Below, piece by piece: positions 56,421 through 64,000 of a DNA stretch of 64,000 nt (position 1 is the stretch's first letter; each line of letters begins with the position of its first letter). The position numbers were made by a program, and so were the translations under genes. The stretch covers positions 83,239,765-83,303,764 of the forward strand of contig CM037588.1 of assembly GCA_021018995.1 (NCBI GenBank), given 5' to 3'. This DNA comes from Chloranthus sessilifolius (lineage: Eukaryota > Streptophyta > Magnoliopsida > Chloranthales > Chloranthaceae). The notes under the pieces are model-generated. The model made no database searches. It was not told the origin of the DNA and saw only the letters and a list, made by a program, of their open reading frames with translations.

Positions 56421-57844
56421 TGGCAGAGTAGGAAGGCCAAGAAAATAGTTAATTTTACTACAACAATGATGGTTAAATTTAGACGAATAAAACCAATTCT
56501 TACCTAATAATGTAGAGAGAAGAAATTTTAAAAATTTTCAGACATTAAAAGCTAAAATCTTTGAAAAATTAGTACTACCATGAAGCTAACACCAGGGAAA
56601 AAATTTCAATTGGTACTTAGTGAACTAGAGAAGATAGAACAAGGTAGAAACACACCCCTTGGGTTAATTTGAGGACCATACCTAGTGAGACTTGGGCCTA
56701 ACAAAGTTCTTTTGAAGAGTGTCTGTGGTATTTTTTTTGCTCTAAGGAATGATTTACTCAACATGTGGTCACTAGAAGCTAGGCACCTCCAAATTGAAAC
56801 TGATTAACAGCACTAGTGCCACTAAGGAGATGATCTAAGACCTTCATTTCGACAGTTTGAGCCTAAAATTCTTACCCATTCAACTTCCCCATTGAATACA
56901 CTCTGAGCCTTAAAAATCCATTTTCTTCAACAAACATTAGAGTATTTGAAGCCAAACCTCATGAACTGATTCAACCTTAACTTCACTCTGAGATTTCAGA
57001 AGGTAAAGGAAAAGATGTTGAAGATAATTGAGAGGAGTTCAACATTTGGTGAAAGGAGAATAGAAGCTGTCTAAAAACAGCAGTGTATCAGTGGTATATG
57101 TGTGGCAATTCATCATAAAAAATCATAAAAATTATAAAAAAAATTAGAGAAAAAGAAAAGAGAAGTCAAAGAAGTACCTCATTTGAAAATTAAATAGAAG
57201 AAAAGAAGTTGGCCACTTTGACTCTGAAAAAATATGAATGAAGTTCAAGTTGTGTTGAAATGAAGAAGGTGAAGTCATGAACTACCTCCTCACCTTGCTG
57301 ATTTCTCAATTTTGAATCCCTTATCCCCCTTTTATTCTTTGTAAACCTCAACCATAAGCCACATTACATCCCATCAAAAAGACATTGTTGATCCAAAGTG
57401 AAATGAGTTGTCATGTAGAGACGAGATGTCTAATCTATGGTGAAAATACTTGGAGATGTTAGAAACTTATGTGCAATGCCTATGTTCATGCTTGCAGACC
57501 CATTTGGGGTCTGTGATTGATCTTGAGCTAATGAGAATGTGAATACCCTTGGAGCTCCATTGTTGAGAGATAGCCCTGGTGAGGATTGGGTCTGAAATTT
57601 AACTTCATTGGGGTGCCTTCTAAACCGGATTTTTGAATTTAAGGCAAGCTTTGTACTGGTTTGTGCACATTGTATTCCTGATGTAAATTGAATGGTGGTG
57701 ATGCATTCACATGCTGATTTGAGTTTTAATTAGCTGCATTACTGTTGTGATTCCTTCTAATTTTTAAAGAATGGGTGTGGAATGAAGCTTTCTTCATTGA
57801 AATTTGTTTTGTCATTGACTGCACTATACTTAAATGTTTTAATG
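56421..57844 (+). other. Conserved non-coding 3' region, element A
   Basis: No gene. Islands as in C and D: AGAAGGTAAAGGAAAAGA (about 56998), purine-rich 57120-57200, AATCTATGGTGAAAA (about 57432) and CCCTGGTGAGGATTGGGTC (about 57571). Confidence 0.62.
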
Positions 57845-57966
57845 GTGAAGTTTGTGTGTATCTTCACTGAAAACCCTTTGGAGACTTCATTCCTCCACTA
57901 GGGATACCTAGGGGTTTAAAAGGCTTGATGCATATGCTAAATGCATCCGTGCTCCCTACGAAAGTA
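57845..57966 (+). ncRNA. Conserved pre-PPT RNA module, element A copy
   Basis: AAACCC with GGGTTT, GGAG-6 nt-TTCC, CTAGG-GATA-CCTAG (one loop base lost, stem kept) and TGCAT-7 nt-ATGCA. A loop deletion with an intact stem supports a selected fold. Confidence 0.6.
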
Positions 57967-58026
57967 GCATTTCCTGTTTTGAATAACTGTTTTAATTTTC
58001 CCTATGCTCTAGGACTAGCAAAGATT

Positions 58027-58039
58027 AGATTTGGGGGAG
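58027..58039 (+). other. 3' polypurine tract, element A
   Basis: AGATTTGGGGGAG directly before the LTR start TGTTATTCACTG. Confidence 0.85.
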
Positions 58040-59280
58040 TGTTATTCACTGAAAAATATAATTTTTCACCTCCTAACCTAGTCTTTACTACACCTTGGAA
58101 CCATTTAATAATTATCTTTTAAGTGTGTTTTGTAGTTAATAATAAAATTGTAGCTTAGTGCAATTGTCATGTTTTGGAGGCCAAAAGAGAGAATTGAAGC
58201 TAAGGAGGGCAGCTGAGTTAAGAGCAGAGGATACACCATGGTGGACCTTGAAAGTCCAACAAATGAAAGGAAGTTGGACCCTAACAGAGGAGATTGTAGT
58301 AGCAGGTTTTGCACAGCAGTAGTGAAGCAAAAATGGACCCTCGCGTAGTTCAATTTGACTGAAAAAGCCCCCTTGCGTAGACCCCGTGAGGTCCGTATAT
58401 GTTGCATTCAAAGAGCTCGCGTTGTCCTCGCGCAGCTCACTTTGGAAAGGGGCTCAGAAGGATATCTCGCACAATCCTCGCGAGGATCAAAACTTCAAAA
58501 GATTTACGGCGCACAAATCTTGCACAAATCTCGGGCAAATTCATAGACGGAGCCATCCATGTGAGAAGCGCATGTCATCCTGGCGATCATCCGCGCGAAG
58601 CTCAAAATCCATCCTTGAGAGCTGCAATTCATCCTAGCGAGATCCTCGTGACTTGAGCTACCTGGAGACCCATCTATGCGACATGTGCTATCCACTGCTC
58701 AGCGAACCTCATGAGCTCTCCTCTAGCAGCAACTCTAGCCATGCAAGAGAGCAAAAGAAGCCAATTCAGCCTCGCGAAGCACGAGCTCCCTACTCCTCAG
58801 TCCATACACAGGGACTTTTATGGGATTTCACAACAATTAGGGCACACATCCCGAGATGCCAAACTATTTCCCACATCCCAGGGAATCCAAGGGCCACAAA
58901 TAGGCCACGATAGTTGTGGTAAATGGGGCATTTCCTCTTATATTCTCCTATTGACTAGAGCAAGATATTTTTTTGGGAACTTGTATATAAACTGTAAGTT
59001 TTGTGTAGAAACCATCTTCCCTTTTACCTAATTTGGCTGGGAGCTCGAGAGTGCTTAGGTCATTTAGGGTTAGGTTAGGTCATCCTTTTTCTTTTCTTTG
59101 GTTTTAGATCAAGTTTCCCTATGGGATAGCCCTTTCTTATCAAAATTTGCTACAACAGGCCCTAGATCTTACAGGCAGTGCTTTGTGTTGTGAACCATCT
59201 TCATTCACATTTTATTTTCTATTGTGTTTTAACCATTCATTTTTACAATAAAATTCTATTAGAACAGAGTTGTACTAACA
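58040..59280 (+). repeat. 3' LTR of element A
   Basis: 1241 bp, TGTTATTCACTG to TACTAACA. It matches the start and end of element B's LTR but lacks the middle (about 25140-26340 of B), including the three hairpin motifs. CTCGCGAG array at 58330-58800; TATA box at 58984. CATAT (59281-59285) should be the target duplication, but the other side is off the window. Confidence 0.85.
58984..58991 (+). promoter_or_regulatory. LTR TATA box, element A
   Basis: TATATAAA downstream of the palindrome array, at the same relative place as in B. Confidence 0.55.
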
Positions 59281-59285
59281 CATAT

Positions 59286-59855
59286 GGCAGGTTGCATCTT
59301 CAAGGCCTTCATAGAAAGTGAGCACAAGTTGCTAGTGCGTAATCCCGTGGTCAGGGCACCTGTGCAGAAGATCCTTAAGACGGTTCTAACATTCTTGTAG
59401 AGATTCATCCGAGAATTGGTGAAATGTTATGATAAGATGCCGAATTTTATTTGTTTTGTAGATTGGAAAGAATTTTATAAGAAACATATGTTCTAGACCT
59501 TCGCAATTAGCAATTGAATTATGAGGCAAAGAGTCTATCAACTGTTTTGCTTCATCTCTAGGGTAATATGCAAATATCCTTAACCGTATGGATGCTTCTC
59601 TTAAGTTCTTAATTCGAATGATAGTGCATACTTTTACCAACATGTTTAAATGCAAATGGGATCTTCGTCCATTAGCCCATGAAAAGTTTGAAGTATTTGA
59701 AACACATTGGGCGTAATTTCAAAAGTCCTATTACTGGTTGTAAGGTGTATTTGAATACATGGGGGAGGTGTAAGAGGTGTGAATGCATAGTATTCCCCTA
59801 TCGTCTTAGCCGCATATTGGTCTTTTCCTGCCATAATGAAGTTAGGATAGAGCAA
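59286..59855 (-). pseudogene. gag fragment of the minus-strand element
   Basis: Two adjoining frames: 59855-59646 (MAGKDQYAAK ... FQILQTFHGLMDEDP) and 59655-59386 (LRIFAYYPRDEAKQLIDSLP ... LIKFFP ... FHQFSDESLQEC), then further to 59286 (CPDHGI ... LTFYEGL). These are the blocks of the retrotransposon gag domain in order, comparable to FHGLSKEDP, LRLFPF, FLAKYFP and FHEAWERF in element D. A frameshift at about 59650 and stops break it. Its end is the insertion point of element A. Confidence 0.8.
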
Positions 59856-60110
59856 GGGGGATAAAAAAGTTATTTTAAATGTCTATTTTATTTTCAGTTT
59901 TATATTTTTATTTTAGACAGTAGGGAGAGAAAACAAATCTGAGTCTCAAGATTCTCTGATCAGGGGAAGTTGAAACTCTAATTCGACACTCTGAATAAAC
60001 TTGCAAAAGATTGAAGAAGTGATTAAAGAAAATAAAAAATATAAAGAAATATAAAAAGAGAAAGATAAATACTTATTTTCTTAAATTAATAAAAATACAA
60101 CATAAAACGC

Positions 60111-60130
60111 TATCCCTGGCAACAACGCCA
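60111..60130 (-). other. Primer-binding site of the minus-strand element
   Basis: The complement reads TGGCGTTGTTGCCAGGGATA, an Asp-type site, six bases inside the LTR end. Confidence 0.85.
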
Positions 60131-60136
60131 AAAACT

Positions 60137-60238
60137 TGATCGTTGATTACATATGTATCTAATTAAGTTTTAACCTATTGCAAGCACACAATGTAAATTG
60201 TAATACTAGCATAGGATCGTTCCCACAAGGATTTGTTT

Positions 60239-60274
<36 letters not shown>

Positions 60275-61572
60275 TTTATGAAAACTTATATTTATCTTTT
60301 AAGATCCTAAACTACTTGAGAAATAAGAATAAATAATGATTTTTTAAACTAAATTGTAGAAAATAAATCCTAAATCGTCCTTCTTCAGATTGTGATCATT
60401 AATCACAATTTTCAACTATTGGATGTTTACAAATTTAAAACACCGTTACACTATATCTCAGTCTTCTAGCATTGGTCATCAATCAAAATTAGCATCCTTT
60501 AATATAGATTTATACTAATCTTTAATCTACCAGAAATTTGGGCGTCAATCAAATTCTAGAAAATCAAAGCTGAAAAATAAAAATCATTACACTAATCTGC
60601 AAACCTTAACCTTAGTCTTCAATTCAAATTAAAATATGAAGATATTTACGAAGCAGGAAATTACAATGAATTAAATCTAAACTAGAAAGCAATAATAATT
60701 ATATCTTTCACCCCTCAGCCGTAGTCGTCAATTGCTTCTGAGAAACTACAGATATCTACTCTAATCTTCCAACTCTGAATCCTAGTTGTCAATTGTGATC
60801 GAGGAACCTTAGATATCTAAACTAAACTACTCTAATGATCAAAAGAAAACACAACCTCAGTTGTCAATTGATGTTAGAAATTTCTTTGATCGTTTATTCC
60901 TATACCAAGCCCTCTTATTTATAGATCATAAGGGGTTGGTTTACATAACTCCTAATTCTAATAAAAGAAATTACTAAAGCAAAACTATCCTAATACAACT
61001 CTACTTCTACTTCTAATCTTATCTTTCCTTGCTTTCATTCTGTTGATGTACTTTTAGATTTTCTCCTTTATTTCAGTAGCAGAGTCTTTTAAGAGTCACC
61101 TTCATCAATCTCCTTAGATTCGTGATTGGCCAGACTTCTAAGTCAAGAATTCTTCTAATTTTGTGCATGGCGGTGTAAGTTCTCATGATCAACAACTTCG
61201 GAAGGTGTTCTTTTCTAAAAAATCATAAATCACGATTTTCTATTCTTTTATTCTCTCGACGATTTTGCATTTACGATTATTCATCTTTTCTTCTCTCTCA
61301 ACACAACTTCTTATAGAATGATTCTCTAATTATGATTCCTCTCTTTATTGAATCGTACTTCACTCTTGAACGACTTTTCTGAAGAATCGTAAATTGCAAT
61401 TTCAGCTCTATATTTATATCATTCCGCAAAATTGTAAAACACGATTTTTTATTTTTCAGTAGGCGAAGAATCATCTTTTGGTTCCAATTGTCCTTTTATT
61501 GGTTGATGAGTTCATTTTGACGAATATTAATATTTTTGTTCTCTTTTACTATTTTTCCTTAATATCTGCACA
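60137..61572 (-). repeat. 5' LTR of the minus-strand element
   Basis: On the minus strand it would start TGTGCAGATATTAAGG (61572) and end CAACGATCA (60137), about 1.44 kb. The inner end is fixed by the PBS; the outer end is inferred from the TG start. AATCGTAAAT/ACGATTT motifs form an array (61195-61450), and a TCAATTG motif recurs at 60500-60880. Confidence 0.65.
60244..60271. repeat. AT dinucleotide microsatellite
   Basis: An uninterrupted AT run within the minus-strand LTR. Confidence 0.95.
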
Positions 61573-62205
61573 TCAGTAACTTATTAGTAGTAAACTAAGT
61601 CCTAGCATCACTAAGTTAAGGGTGGTAAAATAGTATATTATGTGACTGATCAAAGAGCCATCGCTTCTAAGTTGAAGCGCCAACGCTTATTGCAGTAAAT
61701 AAAAAAGCAACGATGTTTCGAGAAGGAATCATCCACAGTTCATTTTTTAAAGCGTGGGCGCTTCACTTATGAAGCGACGTCGCTTCTCATTTGAGTGACG
61801 GCGCTTTCTAGCGAAGCGAAGCCATAGCATGTATGAAGCGTGTGCAATTCAACTTGACACCAATGACTATAATTTTTCGTGAACACACTCCTGTGGATTG
61901 ACATTTTCATATAGTCATAGATCTTCAATTTTTTACTCATAACTATTTATCAAGTAAATAGAATTTAATAATCATGTAAAACGATTTTATTTATAAATCA
62001 AAATTATTTCTTTACATCAGAATTATTTCTATACATCATCTTTCTTTACACTGTCTTTCTTTACAGCCTTCCTATACACTGTCTTCCTTTATTATAATTG
62101 GGTCTGATGAAATTGAACATGGTTCTAATGTATTGGACGATCTAGTGGACCCTGATTCAACCCTTGATGAGGTCATCGCAAGGATTCGTTAGAGCAAGGA
62201 TTACA
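61573..62205. other. Unclassified region with GAAGCG/CGCTTC array
   Basis: The array spans about 61655-61840 and includes the perfect 16-bp palindrome GAAGCGACGTCGCTTC (61771-61786). From 62098 a plus-strand frame reads like coding sequence (GSDEIEHG ... TLDEVIARIR, then TAG). No family recognised. Confidence 0.5.
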
Positions 62206-62780
62206 CTATCGACAAAATACCAAAAAAGATACACCGACATAGTGGAGAAGAGGAGGTTGTGGTTGAGGGGGAAGAAGGAAAGAGAATGAAGGAAGGTAGA
62301 ATGAAGAGAGGCTGAGCCAGTGGCACACGCGGTGGGTGGGGTAAGCGATAGTGGAGGTAGCGAAAGCGGAGGAGGTTGAGGTTGAGGTAGAGGTGGAAAT
62401 GATGCTAAAAATGGAGGTAGAGGTGTAGGTGGATGTGAGGAGTGTGTTATACTGGCGGTGGTGGATGAGAAATGAAGTTAGAGATGATAGCGGTGGTGGT
62501 TGTGGCTGGGGTCGAAAAGGAAGAAATGGAGGAAGAAGAAGAAAAACTGGCTGCGAAGTCAGGAGAAGAAGCATCGACTCTGGAGCCAGGAGAAGAATGG
62601 GCTCTGGGTCTCCCACAATTGGCAGCATGACGGGAAGGTCTTCATTGTCCGGAAGAACAATAACTTCTTTAGGGGAAGGGGGAACAACATGGTCGTTTTC
62701 TGGGATGACAACTAGCTCGTTGTTGTTGGGGATCTCGATAACCGAACCATCGTATAAAATGCTGGCACGCTAGCCTGTGG
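62206..62780 (-). CDS. Unclassified open reading frame, strand uncertain
   Basis: On the minus strand a frame of about 190 codons is open from 62780 to 62206. Its start (SILYDGSVIEIPNN, then repeated Pro-Asn/Asp-Asn motifs such as IPENDHVV and LPDNEDLPVMLP) looks protein-like; the rest is Leu/Pro/Ser/Thr-rich low complexity. The plus strand is purine-rich and also open in pieces, with Gly- and Glu-rich products, so the strand is not certain. I do not recognise the product. It may be the tail of another retroelement ORF. Confidence 0.3.
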
Positions 62781-63359
62781 TTCTTTCTCAAACCGTTACG
62801 ATGCATTTAGGTTTGGACTGAGGAAGATGAAACATATAATCAAAGGAGTGACAGAATATATAAAAAATTTAGTGCTATGATGCCCTTTAATTAATAATTT
62901 TTCATGCAACTTCATTAAATAAACTATTGTAGTCATCATAGTGCACTACCACTGAAGGGATTTCATAAGTTATTGGACTTCATATTTATTACATCAACCC
63001 TTCGTACTCCACAAACTTCTCTCGAATTATGATAAGAACGCACCATGGTTTGATGTTACCCATGGCGCTTATTATTAGAAGCGTCAGCTCTTCAATAAGA
63101 AGTTTTCTGAAGCGTCATTGTCTCTAAATTGTAGCATCATCACTAATTTTGAAGCATCATCGCTTCCAATTTGAAGCATCCATGCCTCAATCAAGGCTGA
63201 TGATGCTTCTTGACGGTAATCAACATTTCATTTATTACGAATTTCGAGGAGTTTGAAATTGTGGATTGTGTTGCCTTTTTGTGCGATCTTTTCCATCATA
63301 ATTTACTTTAGTGGCTGTTCGTATACTAATAAAAATCCCTTTTTCCCTGAAATAAACAA
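62781..63359. other. Non-coding region with a second GAAGCG/GAAGCATC array
   Basis: The array at about 63058-63215 repeats GAAGCGTC and the decayed form GAAGCATC. With the array at 61655 it brackets the ORF above, which may mean two LTRs or an LTR plus an internal array of one unrecognised element. Confidence 0.4.
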
Positions 63360-63759
63360 GGGAGCGATTACTTGCACTCATTTTTTAAGTGATTACACCG
63401 AGGTTAAACAAAGACTTTGTATTTTAGGGACATGTGACATGTGAAAACGCAATTTGTGTCATCTGATTTAAAGTTTATGATCTATAGATCCCTTAGTGGA
63501 TAAGATTGACATGAAATATAATCTTCATTATGTGTTTAAATATAGTCAAATGTTATTATTTGATTATGCAATTGACAATAATAGATCATATGATAACTAT
63601 TGTATTTTGCTTTAATCTTATCCACTAAGGATCTATAGACCATGAACTTTAAATCAGATGGGAAAGATTGTGTTTTCATATGCTACATGTCCCTAAAATA
63701 CAAAGACTTTCTTTAACCTCGGTGAAATCACTTAAACGCGTGTGCAAGTAATGGCTCCC
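63360..63759. mobile_element. Foldback MITE with long terminal inverted repeats
   Basis: The left arm (about 63360-63507) begins GGGAGCGATTACTTGCAC and the right arm (about 63600-63759) ends with its complement GTGCAAGTAATGGCTCCC. The arms match over about 150 bases with small changes, and the middle is about 90 AT-rich bases. No coding capacity. I could not find an exact target duplication. A Mutator-like origin would suit the long inverted repeats, but this is uncertain. Confidence 0.82.
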
Positions 63760-63849
63760 AAGAAAAAATCTTTGGAATTAAAATTAATAAAGCCTTTTAG
63801 CCTTATGTCAGTTTAATCTTTTGATCATATCCTTTCTTTTGCATTCGCC

Positions 63850-64000
63850 ATGGCAGAACAACCAAACTCTGATATTAGCCAAGCCTTCAGACTCCACGAT
63901 TATATGATTGAAAGTGTGTAAGCGAAAGTTCTGGAGCAATAGCTCGCGCTTCTAGCACAGACGAAGGCGCGGTTTCAAAGGGTGATGCCTGAGATTGAAG
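63850..64000 (+). pseudogene. Start of an unclassified ORF, cut by the window edge
   Basis: ATG at 63850 in the context CGCCATGGC, encoding MAEQPNSDISQAFRLHDYMIESV, then TAA, then a Gln/Leu/Ala-rich stretch with one TAG. Both stops can come from CAA or CAG. It resembles the start of a retroelement gag with a coiled segment, but the evidence is short. Confidence 0.3.

Larger units (their letters stand above)
1..59280 (+). mobile_element. Athila-like element A, 5' part outside the window, host of the nested insertions
   Basis: This is the second-oldest layer. Seen: ORF2 pieces at 779-1409, 21134-21617 and 55572-56132, an internal PPT-like tract at 56408, a 3' PPT at 58027 and a 3' LTR at 58040-59280. 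Removing the Tekay insert (TSD ATTAC) and the LARD-like insert (TSD CTTAC) brings the three ORF2 pieces together, and the reading frame stays open across the CTTAC junction. The element sits in the gag of a minus-strand element to its right. Its 5' LTR, gag and pol are off the left edge. Assignment to an Athila-type lineage rests on the LTR similarity to element B, whose pol and Asp-type PBS are visible. Confidence 0.8.
59281..61572 (-). mobile_element. Minus-strand Ty3 element, outermost layer, 5' part only
   Basis: Read on the minus strand: LTR (61572-60137), Asp-type PBS (60130-60111), leader, then gag (59855-59286), which is cut by the insertion of element A. Gag type and primer indicate an Athila/Tat-like relative. 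The remainder must lie left of the window if A is intact there. Confidence 0.75.

Noticed and set aside
59679-59864. Plus-strand ORF with Cys residues
   Set aside because: It is the reverse of the minus-strand gag, whose conserved blocks are in the correct order.
62429-62773. Gly/Arg-rich plus-strand ORF as an RNA-binding gene
   Set aside because: Both strands are open because of low complexity; no RNA-binding motif is visible.
63253-63444. Short ORF with a hydrophobic start that looks like a signal peptide
   Set aside because: It runs into the left arm of the foldback MITE, so the C-terminal half is transposon sequence.

Overview
This window is plant nuclear DNA made almost entirely of nested LTR retrotransposons. 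I found no convincing single-copy host gene, tRNA or rRNA. A plant is indicated by a Tekay/Del-type chromovirus, Athila-type Ty3 elements primed by tRNA-Asp and carrying a putative plant transposon protein gene downstream of pol, and LTRs of 1.2 to 2.7 kb. A eudicot seems likely, but I cannot name the species.

The nest can be resolved from element ends and 5-bp target duplications. The outermost layer is a minus-strand Ty3 element at the right (gag 59286-59855, PBS 60111-60130, LTR 60137-61572). Athila-like element A is inserted in its gag; A runs from before base 1 to 59280. Two elements interrupt A's downstream gene (ORF2). One is a Tekay-type chromovirus at 1415-21133 (TSD ATTAC). The other is a non-coding, LARD-like element at 21618-55566 (TSD CTTAC). 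The Tekay element contains a gutted Athila-like element C, 9223-16735 (TSD CCTCG). The LARD-like element has a Tekay-like solo LTR, 21719-35301 (TSD TTTCA), in its 5' LTR, and that solo LTR contains Athila-like element B, 23869-34925. The LARD-like internal region contains Athila-like element D, 38451-52825 (TSD GTATC), the most complete copy, with gag, protease, RT, RNase H, integrase and ORF2. Right of 61572 are an unclassified ORF, arrays of a GAAGCG motif, a foldback MITE (63360-63759) and the start of an unclassified ORF.

All coding sequences are broken by stops or frameshifts. Where a second copy allows comparison, several stops are CAA/CAG to TAA/TAG changes. A mobile set could have worked as follows: Athila gag-pol supplies the replication proteins, ORF2 is a further protein of unknown role, and the LARD-like element, which shares Athila priming and 3' cis signals but no coding capacity, is the likely passenger.

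The most interesting signals are non-coding. (1) A module of about 120 nt just upstream of the 3' polypurine tract is conserved in four different element families, including the non-coding one, and folds by eye into a closing helix plus a branched set of hairpins. (2) A second polypurine-like tract lies about 1.6-1.8 kb upstream of the 3' LTR in the same four families. (3) Each LTR family carries its own array of a CpG-centred palindrome, and in several elements the same palindrome recurs upstream of ORF2 next to a TATA-like box. (4) A hairpin in the transcribed part of the LTR is conserved across Athila-like families and tripled in B. (5) The same extra gene follows pol in two distinct Ty3 lineages. 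All comparisons were made by eye, without alignment or database searches.
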